A stretch of DNA of 57,752 bases. Origin: Calditrichota bacterium (lineage in GTDB: Bacteria > Electryoneota > AABM5-125-24 > Hatepunaeales > Hatepunaeaceae). The number at the start of each line of letters is the position of its first letter. Positions within the stretch are counted from its first letter, which is position 1. The stretch lies in contig JABGPL010000021.1 in NCBI GenBank assembly GCA_018644935.1, positions 1-57,752 on the forward strand. Reading direction: 5' to 3'. Of the stretch, positions 10,901-19,151 are shown piece by piece. The notes under the pieces are model-generated. The model saw nothing but the letters and a program-made list of their open reading frames with translations, searched no databases and was not told the DNA's origin. The position numbers were made by a program, and so were the translations under genes.

Positions 10901-11178
10901 TCATCTTCGAGGTTGTCGCGCCATTCATAACCCATATCGTCGGGATCACCTCTCTGATCTCGATCTGGAGCCATAAATTCCTCTCCCACCTCGACATTAA
11001 TACTAATATCTACCTCATTATCTCCGAGGTTACTAAGAGTCATTATTTCTATGCTACTCGTACCGGTTGGAACTTCTTGGAGTTCAAAACCGTTTGGATC
11101 AACCACTACTTCTGCAAATAGCGGTGAAGCAAAAAGTACACAGAACAATAATAACAGAAAGGGATTAGTCCGCAGCAT
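1966..11178 (-). CDS. 3070-residue secreted modular protein with type IX-like sorting tail
   Basis: It starts at an ATG preceded by TTAGGAGA and has a clean signal peptide (MLRTNPFLLLLFCVLFA). The body alternates choice-of-anchor/ASPM-like Ig strands (NEGTEPL and SNDPE motifs) with larger modules. Module A, with NLEDDGPE, LGDDQ and a Trp-rich lectin-like fold, occurs three times near residues 78-270, 983-1193 and 2417-2613. Module B, which resembles a class I glutamine amidotransferase or ThuA-like fold (YIDGGGALYAEMGD), occurs twice near 496-740 and 1430-1669. A divergent relative sits near 1910-2163. A GWNMVS module (about 2678-2846) and a sorting tail with YPNPFN (about 2985-3070) end the protein. 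It is probably exported and attached to the surface or released. No catalytic motif was recognised, so an adhesin or structural surface role is inferred. It is very acidic and contains no in-frame TGA. Confidence 0.9.
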   Translation of the reverse strand: MLRTNPFLLLLFCVLFASPLFAEVVVDPNGFELQEVPTGTSSIEIMTLSNLGDNEVDISINVEVGEEFMAPDRDQRGDPDDMGYEWRDNLEDDGPEFEWVDIRELEGTNEFRLGDDQNTGALQLGWTYTFWGREFQTVFANSDAWASFTYSGNGYNIAPNDYPLAANGNVRNANFINMMQIDNTQGTEVWFWTNENDEARIMWSGNHNTWFELALHGNGLAVIQYGEGVGQRNCGVNLGDGDHGWYFGNQIEPGRAIAFGPPGAWVSWIAVDPPEGSIASGDEFEVDVIFNTEGIEDGDYSASIFIETSEGEHLEVAVDMNVVGGPAIFSEIQEWDFGDVYVGIEADAAIPVENIGQEDLIIDEITCNNPDVFYAEDAPDGGWVIAPGEVLEVIIHVTPAAQGNDEGVLVVNSNALNFPEVPFELAVNGLVQPAIFVDPMGIEVDLNTGESTEQSVNIANEGGSELIVEIEHVIISEPDRDQNDRHVRQTNNQAGPRRDEVDLDGMMFASFQDNSNWGWLDDGMRQDPLLNNDNLISFRNGASWAEEDFEDYNAIVMSTYSQNFNNQYNANFERFCEYIDGGGALYAEMGDANRGVRTPGGIMNDQNLNSANGFLTVSPDPGDDNYSLFAEICQESQPDFWNVDERIEGNSWLHSGFQLAQFNEGVDNGTLEYYQVIAVHENDRNVPGAIVYGYGGGTVLVTGHPVGHCWFNYNEEGMWGSIGAEILYFLSQAGSAKWLAYEPTEMVLQPDEDSDVIITLDATGLYTGEYEADLHILSNDPEDSDVAVGILINCQGAPDMVAAWDEALGFPNVIDWNAAYEDLYTGNPYTITVTISNEGTEPLLIEDYISNHNYFTTDFEQEFEIPIGETVEMVLTFAAPAEEPNDYNAIVTIISDDPDEPEFEIALHATASLPPTIAVDPIGVEADLMTGEIREFPINVANDGDAPLRGTIEAVSIDEPEVDAAGRSVRSISLERVANRDRRGEVDDEGYEWRDNLEDDGPEYEWIDILEFEGVRQFALGDDQLTPQIDFGWNFEFYGREHNHYWACSDGWMSWTRAQYARSVPTFPMADQNWFNTVLWADGDWHGQNNGVFTWDNGRDLAICTWHQNSSRMGGPLADIQIIWNGDGMIKIQYGRDFGNGNGYDNGHYGSEVGVMGNDAQHGFQIVAPGDGAGYLVEGRAIALGPQSAWTRWISVDVDEFELNPGDDIEVMLTLNAEGLIGGEYEGSVNFDSNDPEDPHVEVGVLLTVTGAPDITVEWPEEIGFPNVVNWNDAYLDVFSGGPYPIPVTISNFGTEVLIVSDVSSDHEYFGSDVDGDVEIPIGESVDVSFIFNGAEPGNYDAVMVITSDDPDMEFLEIALHAEATLPPQMVIDPMEIAEDMVTGESIEPVITISNDGDAILRWDSEFEVLSEPEVDSGERNVRSIDGQIGPRRDEVDLDGMTFASFQDNGNWGWLDDGMRQDPLLNDENFISFRNAASWAEENFEDYDAIVMSTYGQRFVNEYNANFDRFCEYIDGGGALYAEMGDANQGVRTPGGIMNDWGINSTNGFLTVSPDPGDDNYSLFAEICQESQPDFWNVDERIEGNSWLHSGFQLAQFDNGVEEEILDYYQVIAVHENDRNAPGAIVYGYGGGTVMVTGHPVGHCWFNYNQEGMWGSIGAEILYFLTQAGSAQWFSYEPDAGEIPSGEEDEIFAVISAEGLVTGAYIGELTIFSNDPGNQIAVVSVEINVEGAADIDPVWSEEAGYAEAIDWNEVNEDLFTGVAYTIPVALNNEGTDLLIVSDFVSDNDYFMVPFDEDIEVEVNEAVVVDFIFEAPEDDPGDFNATMTIVSNDPDEAEFVINLHAAAGLPPEIFVDRMEYEADMAEASSEEFIMNIANEGGSLLRFATAFEVLSEPGQDDVGRSVRSIAAGPVDSDRNPVFDEPNELSVLLLKAAQNNGFGWANNNTWLEVFNNQDQEPVLEDIQNIGNINLSDYDLVVTGEDQNGALFQTYNQNREAFDEYVDGGGIFCFFTGSNSFQDVSLPSNDGDVPVARGPNGDWGDVNAEFLNEEGDGLIEGIEEEFPILTPFEFFRDDQGSQDRIRTRMRGNSLNYSIVNHADLPEDAVWYYRPEQQENTTIIADWPYGSGYVLYTGITGTLFYQQNWQWSSMMECVNLTRWADGVSNVRWFTWEPTEDVLEPDEDIDVIATVNTEGLLDGDYEGMLTYTSNDPATPIVEVMFTITVQGMSHLTGDPIPEPLEGALGIEFDDTYADGSEAEFVVTLINLGSLDATVNQVEITGANAGDFSTDIDDELVVAAREEADVVFTFTPENAGVCEATIILHTDAMNLEDGDIWWEVSGLGQLPPVLIVDPEELMAGMLIDDEPIDQMLLIGNDEGDFRRDLEFEISIEDVEEERDEVNRSVRSISPDRLVNRDNRGDADDMGWEWRDNLEDDGPEFEWVDVRELEGVRTFNMGDDQNTGALQLGWTYTFWGREFQTIYANTDAWASFTYTGNGYNISPAGYPLAANGNARNANFINFMQVDHTQGTDVWFWTNEQDQARIMWAGNHATWFELELNANGLAVMQYSEGNQPRNCGVNLGDGDHGWFFGNQIADGRAIAFGPAGAWSTWVTAEPMEGTVVAGEFAEVTVTFDASELEDMSEYNAILTVASNDPENPEVIVPVTLLTGQREEVQELVLDEGWNMVSLRVDPVEFYVDDAPGPDVELMFEQLEDEEGNQPIQLLKNEDGLFWAPAWNFNNIPFWNLTEAYQINVDSDQIAVFVGQGIPAGADVPLEPGWNLMAYFPNYDLDASRPDFYVLSPIIEVVILAKDNDGLFMSPGWDFSNMQPWTASQGYQVNIDSDEEIVFNYPREQQEEVAYARVEGSDSHWTAPVATGANMSILVNTISGMQLGEGDQIAVFGASERFLGSNVLTEEQCGLSVWGDDESTEAVDGAFKNDELSLKIWDADLQIERDLNIDLVHMGSLVYEADSFVVLDVSVAAEVPNDFYLSQNYPNPFNNVTKLAYGMPEAGDVSIKVFDLNGRLVADLVNGSVNAGNHITLWDAGSASAGIYMVRMESTTGFKAVRKVMLVK
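6172..6891 (-). repeat. Intragenic duplication, copy 2 of module B
   Basis: This segment aligns without gaps to 8977-9696 at a constant offset of 2805 bases, a multiple of three. Identity is very high even at third codon positions, with a stretch of more than 60 identical bases around 6414-6478. The duplication keeps the reading frame. Confidence 0.85.
8977..9696 (-). repeat. Intragenic duplication, copy 1 of module B
   Basis: This is the partner of 6172-6891 within the giant gene. Differences are scattered single bases with no insertions. Either a recent duplication or ongoing gene conversion would explain it. Confidence 0.85.
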
Positions 11179-11741
11179 ACAGTCTCCTAAATGTTTTTAA
11201 GTGCTGAAAATCAGCACAAGCTGAAATTGTTTTTTCAATTGCAAGCTGAAAAACCTGCAATGAAAAACTATTCGATTGTAGATCCGACTATTAATTATAG
11301 TAGGATCTGACGGTTACATAATTATTTAGCGACAAGCCCACATGGCACAATGCAGATATGCTACATTAAGCCATGCAGGATTGTGATTATTTTCACTTTC
11401 TCGAAAACACAAAGAATCTTCTCAGGTAAATAAAACAAACCTGAATTCTTGTAAGTTGCTACAAGAAGATTACTTAAAGTACGTTTTGGATTTTTGTCTT
11501 CGACGCTGTTGCGGAAGTGTCTTATGGCAAAAAATGCGAGTTTAGCGAATTGCTATAAATTCTCTGATTCTTACACTGACATGACATAGATGTGATTTTG
11601 CGAGTTAGGTAGTAGTTCAGTATGTCACACCAGTGCTCTCTGTCTCGCTGTATATAAATATAGCAAATAATTATGGATTGCGCAATGTAATGAATTTATT
11701 TATTACTTTTTTTACAGTCACGCAAAACATATTCTTAAAAT
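11179..11741. other. Upstream region of the giant gene, no gene seen
   Basis: It holds the leader of the minus-strand giant gene, including a small hairpin (GTGCTGA AAA TCAGCAC near 11200) just upstream of the ribosome binding site. The rest is AT-rich with several imperfect palindromes. No convincing coding frame or RNA gene was found. Confidence 0.45.
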
Positions 11742-12278
11742 TCAAGCTTCGGGGTCTCTTAAGTATTGGGAATACGAATCATAAAACTCTTTCAACTGTG
11801 TATCTTGATTCTCAAACTCCAAATTATGCCTTTCACAGGCGCGTCTGGAGCAAAATTGAAGCATCCCACTGCAAGCTATATCAGAAGGTGTTTTTTTGAA
11901 ATTTCGCTCAAATGCTTCAAGGCAAAGCTGTAACATACCACCCATTTCCAACTGTAATGAAACCATCGGGGCTTCGCAAATATCACACTCATTTGCCTTC
12001 ATTACAGCCTTTAGACAAAACGGACAATAAAACTCTGTCTGAACGCCATCAGAGATTTGTAATGAGGAATCAAACTCAGAATCACCGAAATAGGCTGAGA
12101 AATAGATATCAAAGTCTTTTACTGAATCCTCTGAACGCACTTTTCCCAATAGATATATACTCGGAGTATTATTTACTCTGTGTTTCTTGTTCATCAAACT
12201 ATGTCCACAATGCGGACATTGCACAACAACTTTCATCCTGGATCGGTGTCGAGCAGAAGGTGGTACAAAATTAATCAT
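11742..12278 (-). CDS. Small zinc-ribbon protein of unknown function
   Basis: This 178-residue protein starts at an ATG preceded by GAGGAAAG, which supports this start over the internal Met at residue 15. It carries three Cys pairs: CPHCGH near the N-terminus, CPFC and CDIC in the middle. Together these suggest one or two zinc-binding ribbons, with a further Cys-rich helix (FCSRRACERH) near the C-terminus. There is no signal peptide, so it should be cytoplasmic. It is isolated between two secreted-protein genes, with over 500 bases of non-coding sequence on each side. No named family was recognised. A regulatory or nucleic-acid binding role is possible but unproven. Confidence 0.65.
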   Translation of the reverse strand: MINFVPPSARHRSRMKVVVQCPHCGHSLMNKKHRVNNTPSIYLLGKVRSEDSVKDFDIYFSAYFGDSEFDSSLQISDGVQTEFYCPFCLKAVMKANECDICEAPMVSLQLEMGGMLQLCLEAFERNFKKTPSDIACSGMLQFCSRRACERHNLEFENQDTQLKEFYDSYSQYLRDPEA

Positions 12279-12776
12279 TCTTTCCTCGTTTATGATTTAT
12301 TGTATAATATCATTTTGTTATATTGATGTCAAGTTTCCGCTTTAAAATTGAATTTTTTTTAGGTGTGAAAATTCTAATCTAAGCCACACCTTTCCAAAAT
12401 AGACATTTGTACCATACCCAATCAAGATGGGATTGAGGATTGCGGTAATAAACTTATTTTGGAATCAATGGCCAGCTCTATATTTTTAACATTTAGACTT
12501 GAGCTTATAAATTTGCTCGTTAAACTGGGATTCTCTATTTTCTTTGTTTAAGCAGAATTGTTATATTTGGCATCCTTTTAAGTCACTGAGTAGTTTGATT
12601 TTTGATACCTGACACTTCGGATTCTACATCAATTATATATTTTTTAGGCATCTGATGTCATTTTGACCAACAACAGCTTGGCTCCAAACACGATGAACCC
12701 AATCTCACAAAATCACCCCTAACCTTTTGATAAAATCTGACGAAAACGAACTGCAGTAAAACAAATAACGCTGAAA
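12279..12776. other. Intergenic region, no gene seen
   Basis: AT-rich sequence between the zinc-ribbon gene and the end of the next minus-strand gene. I found no open frame with a start signal and no RNA gene. Confidence 0.4.
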
Positions 12777-12804
12777 GCCGCCGACAATTGGTGTTGTCGG
12801 CGGC
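12777..12804 (-). terminator. Hairpin after the 12838-16380 gene
   Basis: GCCGCCGACAA at 12777-12787 pairs perfectly with TTGTCGGCGGC at 12794-12804 around a 6-base loop. It lies 34 bases past the stop codon of the minus-strand gene. The T-tract on that strand is short (TTTCAG), so efficiency is uncertain. Confidence 0.65.
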
Positions 12805-12837
12805 TGATGTGGGAAAGTTGTAGCGTATTCTTAAAGG

Positions 12838-15800
12838 TTATTTCGTCAAAACGACCTTTGTTGCCAGCTTTATCTGATTTGTTTCAAGTTGTATCAGGTA
12901 CAAGCCTGATGACAAATTTTCAGCATTCCAGGCTATTGTGTGTCGTCCAATTTCCATTTCTTTATTGATTATGGTGTTAACTAACCTGCCGTTCGGGTCG
13001 TAGACTTTCATGGAAATATGTCCGGCCTCTGAGAGCCCATATTCAATCTTAGTGACATTGTTGAACGGATTTGGGTAAGGCAGGTTCAGGTAAAACTCCT
13101 GCGGAATATCCGGCATTTGACTTACATCACTCACCAGGAATGAATTAGTTTCATATACCAGTCTGTTTCCTGTGTAAATATTCCTGACTTCCAGCTCAGT
13201 TTCTCTCGCTACGTTTGGACTCAGGAATTTCAACAAGAAACCTTCGCCTTCAGATAGCCCGTCTTTATACTCGGTTGTCTCATCGTCGCCCCAAACTGCC
13301 AATCCGCAGATTCCATCGTTCATAACTCCGGAACCCACAAGGACATCACCGGAATAAGCCCCCACTTCACCATTCATGGGCTCATCCATTCTGACCAGCA
13401 GGTTCATGTTTACACCGGTGTTCTGGTGGATTGGGAGTAGACTTGGCAGCCGGTAGGGAGATGCTTGCCTGGCAAGTTCCTCTTCGACCCTGTAAACCAG
13501 TTCAAAGGCTTCCTCCATTTTCAGCAGATACCCCTGTCCGGGAACCATATCCCCCATGTTGCTGAATCCGAAAGCAGGGCTATAAAACCTTCCCTGAGCA
13601 TCTTTTGCCATTAACAATACATCAACAATCCCTGATAGTACAACCACTGCATCGATTCCCTGGCGGGGGTAATAACTCGCAATCTGCCAACCTGCATTCA
13701 GCAGAATTTCCTGATCCCAGGGAACAGCATCCCCAGAGAGTGTTAACTCGTCAGCACCATCCATTTTAATCATGTAACCCTCTTCAACTTGCCATCCAGG
13801 GATGTTATTGAAATTAAATTGAGGATTATAGAATTGGCCGGCTCCGTTCTTAATCATAATTAGTGTTCCAGCTTCAACAAGATTGGACATTATTTCGATG
13901 ATGTCATCAGGATCTGGTTGAACGAATGCTGAGACCATATTCCATCCATTGGCGAGCTCAAGCACCATTTCCTCAGGTCCGCCACCTTCACCTACCTGAA
14001 GTGTAAGCGGCAAATGAGTTTCGTTACCTACCCCATCATGAAGAAATACCACCTCGCCCTCAAACAATGCTTGTGGTAAACCAGTCGCATCAAGAGTTAC
14101 AACAAATTCTTGTTGTTCGCCAGCTCCAATAACACCCTCAGTCGGTTCAATTGCCATCCAATCCTTCCGAGCATCAACCTGCCAGATATCGACTCGATCT
14201 TCCGCTCCGCTGTTTGCAACACCCATAAACACCCAGCTATATATGTCATACTGGTTTGTGATGAAACATCCTTGTGCAACTCCGCCGATTTCATGTTGGA
14301 GGTTTGCAACATCCATCACCTGACCGTTTGCGATGTCGTATTTTGCAACTAGTAAATTGCCAACGTCGTTGATCTTATGATAAGCATAAATCTGATAACC
14401 ATCGGGATCATCAGGCCAATAGGCAAGCCCATAAATTCGTAAGTCCTGCCTGTCCAGCTCACCAATCTGATTTCCTTCTCTATCAAAACCCATGATGTTT
14501 GTCGTGGTACCTGAGACCCAGAGTATATCTCTATCAGAATCCCATGCAAGGTTATTGCATGGAGAAATGCCGCAATCAAAGGTACTAACTTCTTCACCGT
14601 CAGGAGTAAATTCATAGACTATTCTTTCACCAGACCCCCAAATTGTTTCACCATCAGAGGCAAGATCTTTGTAACCATAACGACTTTCGCCAAGTTGAGC
14701 ATATTGCTCTAAAAGTTCCTGTTCACGATTAAGCACATAAATGGCAGCATCTCCGTCATTAGCACCACTTGCATAGAAATGATCATTAATAAAAACTGCG
14801 CCATGAACCCGGGCATCTTCAACTACAACACCAGCGGAAATTTCAGCTCTGAGCTCCCATGGTTCTGCGTTTGCGTCTCCGAGTAACCTGCGATCTGTTG
14901 TAAAAGTTAATGGACCATTACCATCATTTGAAACCGTAAGAACAGTTTCAGATTGTGCATCGGCATCGAGTTCATCAACAATATCTTCGAGGTCAAGGTT
15001 GCATTGAGAGTGCAGCAATTCCACGTCGAGTTGAACTTCTCCCTCTCCGTCTATTCTGAAATCATCCATAAGCGGGAGGTAATCGGGTGCTGAAAAGGTG
15101 AAGACATATTCATCCGGAGGTAGGTTTTCGTATGCATAAGCTCCATCTTCATCGCTAAACCGGCGCATAATATAGTTATCCATTTCAATGGTTACACCTT
15201 CAACTAAGTCTCCAGTTGCAGCGTCCGTCACAGTTCCGCTAAGATCAGCTGTAACATCCTCAACGGTTAAAAGAATTGTCAGTTCAAGCATTGGTTGATC
15301 TGGATTGTCGAATTCGATAGTCACATAAATCTCAGTAGTTGTTTCGGGTAGTATCCCCTCGGAGAGAAGAGTCACCGTTATTTCCTGGCTCTCGTTGGCG
15401 GCAATTATGCCTTCTTCCGGATCGAAAATAATGTTTCGGAACTCCATGTTTCCGTCATCAAAACCCGTGATAGTGGAGTTACCATGGTTGGATATCCAAA
15501 TGTTCTCACCATCGTGGGCGATCATACCATATTCATTGGCATTACCGGAATTAAATGACTGTAACGTTTCAGTCAACGTCCAGTCTTCAACGCCTCCCGC
15601 CCTGTCAACACCAATCTGAAACACAGTATTTCGACAAGATACCCACAATGGACCGTCCCTGTGTTCAGGAACCCATTCAATTGAGCGGAACAGAATATCC
15701 TCAACGTATTCATTTATATCGCCGAGTTCACCGATTTGGGCACCTTCAAGGTCATAGGAAAAGAGTGAATGTGGATTTCCCGCCCCAGTCACCGCCAGGA

Positions 15801-16380
15801 TGACTTCCTCATCCCGATCAACAGCGATTCCGTTAATACCATTGTGACCCTGTAGTTCGAGGTTTCCTAAATTGTTACCTTCAATGTCGTACCGGTAAAG
15901 AATCGGATTCCAGATCCACATAACATAGATAATGCCATCATAATAGGCCAGATCCATTGACAGATCACCCGTCCGGAACCGAGTAACTTCCTCGAAGTCG
16001 TTGTTGGGATCGAACGCAGCGCAAATATATCCTGGAGAATATTGCTGGACCCAGAACAAATCATTGTCATTATCCCAGCATCCGTTTTTATAAGCCCCCC
16101 CTCCAATGTGGCACTCGAATTCACCTATTACGTCGCCCAAATCATCCCGGCGTGGACCCATTTGTTCGTCTTCCGGGTCAATTATGTCGAAATCGATTTC
16201 ATAAGCGATTTCCGAGTCAAAATTATTCATCAATGTCAATGTTGACTCTATCTGTTCTGCGTTTCCAAGGGTGACGCCGAAGCCTACAGGGTCCACCGTC
16301 ACGTTACTAAAGCCAATGTTTACGACGGCAAAAATGAATAATGCCGCTAAATAGGTAGAGATTAAACTTCTTGAGATCAT
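12838..16380 (-). CDS. Secreted beta-propeller/carboxypeptidase-regulatory protein with sorting tail
   Basis: I place the start at the ATG at 16380, because GGAGAC precedes it and a signal peptide (MISRSLISTYLAALFIFAVV) follows directly; the longer frame to 16464 has neither. Of about 1180 residues, the first 370 form a propeller-like domain. A carboxypeptidase regulatory-like domain follows (about 373-470, GTVTDAATG), then a second propeller (about 516-743). A GWNMVS repeat module comes next (about 808-1010), and a C-terminal sorting tail with YPNPFN begins near 1100. The second propeller and the GWNMVS module recur in the proteins at 33150 and/or 53529. The protein is likely exported through a type IX-like route. 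No enzyme active site was seen. Confidence 0.88.
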   Translation of the reverse strand: MISRSLISTYLAALFIFAVVNIGFSNVTVDPVGFGVTLGNAEQIESTLTLMNNFDSEIAYEIDFDIIDPEDEQMGPRRDDLGDVIGEFECHIGGGAYKNGCWDNDNDLFWVQQYSPGYICAAFDPNNDFEEVTRFRTGDLSMDLAYYDGIIYVMWIWNPILYRYDIEGNNLGNLELQGHNGINGIAVDRDEEVILAVTGAGNPHSLFSYDLEGAQIGELGDINEYVEDILFRSIEWVPEHRDGPLWVSCRNTVFQIGVDRAGGVEDWTLTETLQSFNSGNANEYGMIAHDGENIWISNHGNSTITGFDDGNMEFRNIIFDPEEGIIAANESQEITVTLLSEGILPETTTEIYVTIEFDNPDQPMLELTILLTVEDVTADLSGTVTDAATGDLVEGVTIEMDNYIMRRFSDEDGAYAYENLPPDEYVFTFSAPDYLPLMDDFRIDGEGEVQLDVELLHSQCNLDLEDIVDELDADAQSETVLTVSNDGNGPLTFTTDRRLLGDANAEPWELRAEISAGVVVEDARVHGAVFINDHFYASGANDGDAAIYVLNREQELLEQYAQLGESRYGYKDLASDGETIWGSGERIVYEFTPDGEEVSTFDCGISPCNNLAWDSDRDILWVSGTTTNIMGFDREGNQIGELDRQDLRIYGLAYWPDDPDGYQIYAYHKINDVGNLLVAKYDIANGQVMDVANLQHEIGGVAQGCFITNQYDIYSWVFMGVANSGAEDRVDIWQVDARKDWMAIEPTEGVIGAGEQQEFVVTLDATGLPQALFEGEVVFLHDGVGNETHLPLTLQVGEGGGPEEMVLELANGWNMVSAFVQPDPDDIIEIMSNLVEAGTLIMIKNGAGQFYNPQFNFNNIPGWQVEEGYMIKMDGADELTLSGDAVPWDQEILLNAGWQIASYYPRQGIDAVVVLSGIVDVLLMAKDAQGRFYSPAFGFSNMGDMVPGQGYLLKMEEAFELVYRVEEELARQASPYRLPSLLPIHQNTGVNMNLLVRMDEPMNGEVGAYSGDVLVGSGVMNDGICGLAVWGDDETTEYKDGLSEGEGFLLKFLSPNVARETELEVRNIYTGNRLVYETNSFLVSDVSQMPDIPQEFYLNLPYPNPFNNVTKIEYGLSEAGHISMKVYDPNGRLVNTIINKEMEIGRHTIAWNAENLSSGLYLIQLETNQIKLATKVVLTK

Positions 16381-17042
16381 GTCGTCTCCAAAATGTATGT
16401 GATTTTCAGGTATGACAGAATAAACGCAAACGATGCGCAGATGGCTGCAGCTTGGGGGGATCAAATCAGGCTGAACATCGCAAATTGATAATTGCTTTTG
16501 TTTTCAAGGATGCGGTTCGATTATTACCAATTTAAGATAACAAAATACCTCAATAAAAACGATAGGTAATAACAAAAATTGGAGGCTGAACAGAATTTTC
16601 TAATAAGGTATAAATTAATTATATTGAAGTTACATTTGTCTATACGTAAATTGTGTGTAGTTTTAAGGTCTATAGTTTTAAGCTTACTTGATACAAAGAT
16701 TCTTGGAAACATGTATATATTTTTTTGTTTATGCAACTAGAGATACAATCCACTCTCAGAAATTGTCCCGCTTTTTTCGTACATGCTCTTTCCCGTTTGA
16801 GAGGGGACCAGCTTATCGATTGAACGAGCATAGACAAGGTGAATTAGCATGCCACGCATCTGCTGGATTTAGGTTCTAGGCCAGATATTGTTGATCATTC
16901 GTGAGGTTCTGCGGAATAGGGTCCCACCGTACGTTTTTTTGTAAATTGTAAAATTAGGTAAACAAACAATTTTGCGAACTTATTTTTGTTCCTGCTAAAT
17001 ACCGTAACAAAATCTATCCCAGATCATCGCAAAAAGAGGAAA
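16381..17042. other. Intergenic region, no gene seen
   Basis: This AT-rich gap separates two minus-strand transcription units. It holds the leader of the 16380 gene. A possible 70-codon minus frame around 16524-16736 has no start signal or recognisable domain and was not called. Confidence 0.4.
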
Positions 17043-17060
17043 GGCACGTGGTGACGTGCC
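17043..17060 (-). terminator. Terminator of the ars/selenoprotein operon
   Basis: GGCACGT at 17043-17049 pairs with ACGTGCC at 17054-17060. Read on the minus strand, the hairpin is followed by TTTCCTCTTTTT. It sits 32 bases after the last gene of the minus-strand run 22230-17092. Confidence 0.75.
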
Positions 17061-17091
17061 CCTATACTCCTATATTACAACATGTTACAGT

Positions 17092-18135
17092 TTATTCCTC
17101 TAACAACTCATCAATCATTTCGCCAACCGCTTCTATGCTGATCGAACCACGACCGAGGCTGCGGTGTCTTATTATTCCGTGTTTGTCGATGACGACAAAT
17201 AGTGGTGGTGCAGCCTGATACTCGTAACCGAGTCTGAAGGAATCAAATGCAACGTCTGCATTCTTCAGGATTGGTAAGCTCAAACTGTACTCTGCGCGAA
17301 ATGCAGTTAACCAGTCCATACTGGCGTCTGAGTTGACCGTCCAGATTTCCACATCTTCATCGGCGTAAGTTTCAAATAACAGGTGTTGCGTGGCAGGAAT
17401 CTCCTCCCCGATGCAAACCGTTCAAGTTGACCCGAAGAAGTATAGGAAAATAACCTCTCCCCAGTGATTGGAGAGACTTTTGGTATCCCCATTCATATCG
17501 AGACAATTTATTTCCGGAGCATGGTTTCCAAGATAGGCTGATACCATTTGCAGATCGAGATCAACATAAGTGGTCTCGGCAGCTGATACGGTAACCTCCG
17601 CCCACGCCTGATATTCTGTTGTATCGACTCTTGTTGCAAGAGATATATTGTGTGGACCGTCCGGGATGGACAACATAACGAACGGTTGGTCATAAGCTGT
17701 TTTGAAGAATACACCATCCATATGTATGGAGCAGCTATCTGTTGGATGATTTTCAATTGTTGAATTGACAACCACAATTCCGGTACTGCTCATTACGGTG
17801 TTAACAGTCGCAATGGAATCGTAGGAGACTTCAAACCTTTGATCTGAGCTTCGGTAAAAACCATTTGCATTTTCTATAAATGTTGATAGGAGGTGTTCGC
17901 CGACCCGGGTTTTAAAGGTGTAAGGGTTTGCTCTTTCCCCGATAGAATCTCCGTCGAGAAGGATAAAAACAGATTCCGGTATAACCAAAGAATCCGGATT
18001 GATCTCGATAATCGCATTAACAGTAACTGCCCCGCGCACTTCAGGCATTACTGGTGGAACTTCGCCACAACCGGAGATCAGAATGACACCAAATATCAGC
18101 ATCAGAATGTCAATTATTTTTATGATCGATATCAT
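17092..18135 (-). CDS. PEGA-thioredoxin lipoprotein, candidate selenoprotein (U-T-V-C)
   Basis: This 347-codon gene is read through one in-frame TGA (complement of 17422-17424, codon 238). A lipoprotein signal (LILISGCGE) is followed by a PEGA-type domain (ILLDGDSIGERANPY) and then a thioredoxin/TlpA-like domain. The strand before the active site reads VIFLYFFGST, and the next codons give U-T-V-C, so Sec takes the place of the nucleophilic Cys of CXXC. The downstream part (EIWTVNSD, the cis-Pro region APPLFVVID) completes the fold and would be lost if TGA were a stop. Its ATG overlaps the stop of the barrel gene by four bases, which implies translational coupling. The likely role is periplasmic thiol or selenol redox chemistry. 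The paralogue at 37020 has the same plan and the same Sec position. Confidence 0.88.
17391..17424 (-). promoter_or_regulatory. Sec codon and SECIS-like hairpin
   Basis: On the minus strand, TGA is followed by a short stem AGGA-GAT-TCCT, extended by GG/CC after one mismatch. The loop begins 21 bases after the TGA, within the 16-37 range known for bacterial SECIS elements. The stem is weaker than in the other candidates. Confidence 0.5.
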
Positions 18136-19151
18136 ACGTCAAACTCTAAGCTGAGCAGGTATGTGTTCATCTTGATGTCCTGATCACTGAGGTATCTTCT
18201 GTACTTAAACCTCGTCTGAATATCTGAGAACATTTGCCAGTTAATTTCCGCTGCACAGGAGTGTGAATTTATTGATCTGCCCTTAATGAAATCAGGAACA
18301 GCATCTTCATCAAACCGACAGGCGAAGTATCTGTAACGGAGCCGCATTGATAAATCCCACCGCAAATACTGCCCAATTTCAAAAGTCGGTGAAATTGATT
18401 TTACTCCGTAGTCGTGATTATAGACACGCATTCCAGCATGAAGTGCAGTTTGAGTTGGCAGGTAGCGACTTAGAACTACAGTAAATGCACGACCGATGAA
18501 GTCTCCCGAATCACTCGTAGTTCGGTAAAGCTCCACCCGACCGCTCAATGCAGTCAAAGAATTGAGTGACCATCTCACATTTAGCATTGGTTTGAGTGTG
18601 CTGATAATCAAACCGTTTGAGTCCTTACTCATATCATAGCTTACTGACGCATCACCCTTGATCCAGCCTGACCGGTCATATTTAAGCCCAGCCGTAGCAA
18701 CATTTCCTCCGACATTTGCACTCGAATCTGGATCATTAATCCCAATGTTCAGGTTTTGGAATGACCCGTATAACGTCATCATATCGGTCAAATATCTATT
18801 ATATCTGAGATATCCGCGATGCTGGTCTTTATAATCGCTAAGCTCAGAATACTCATGCCTGAGCTCTATTGATTGCAACGGTCCCAGTGTCTGCTGAACC
18901 TTTGTCAGAAGCCGGTGTTCCGGGAAATCGGTAACATATGGATTCAAATATTCGAAGCCAATCTCGGGATCAGACGAAAGAGAAAGTGGATATCGATACT
19001 GGTTGTAATCACTGTATTGATACTCGAATTTGACTCGTGTCGCATACCAGCCTGTTTTGCCGAATGCCTGAATTTCCGATTGGAACCCGAAGACTAACAG
19101 GCAGATGATTATATACCATTGGCCAGTGGATCTGAGATCTTTGTTTTTCAT
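18132..19151 (-). CDS. DUF3570-like outer-membrane beta-barrel
   Basis: This 339-residue protein has a signal segment (IIICLLVFGFQSEIQAFG) and then alternating amphipathic strands rich in Tyr and Arg with a terminal aromatic/aliphatic residue pattern (LLSLEFDV), typical of an outer-membrane barrel. It is clearly paralogous to the protein at 35968: both share GxTGWY, EYQxSDY, FPEHR and DRSGWIKG. In other bacteria DUF3570 proteins are, to my knowledge, encoded next to a small DUF4266 lipoprotein and thioredoxin-like genes. Here the thioredoxin is present, but an FG-GAP selenoprotein stands where DUF4266 might be expected. It overlaps both neighbours by four bases. Its transported or bound substrate is unknown. 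Confidence 0.75.
   Translation of the reverse strand: MKNKDLRSTGQWYIIICLLVFGFQSEIQAFGKTGWYATRVKFEYQYSDYNQYRYPLSLSSDPEIGFEYLNPYVTDFPEHRLLTKVQQTLGPLQSIELRHEYSELSDYKDQHRGYLRYNRYLTDMMTLYGSFQNLNIGINDPDSSANVGGNVATAGLKYDRSGWIKGDASVSYDMSKDSNGLIISTLKPMLNVRWSLNSLTALSGRVELYRTTSDSGDFIGRAFTVVLSRYLPTQTALHAGMRVYNHDYGVKSISPTFEIGQYLRWDLSMRLRYRYFACRFDEDAVPDFIKGRSINSHSCAAEINWQMFSDIQTRFKYRRYLSDQDIKMNTYLLSLEFDV

Noticed and set aside
16524-16736. 70-codon minus-strand frame in the gap before the secreted-protein gene
   Set aside because: AT-rich low-complexity sequence with no ribosome site, domain or conserved context.
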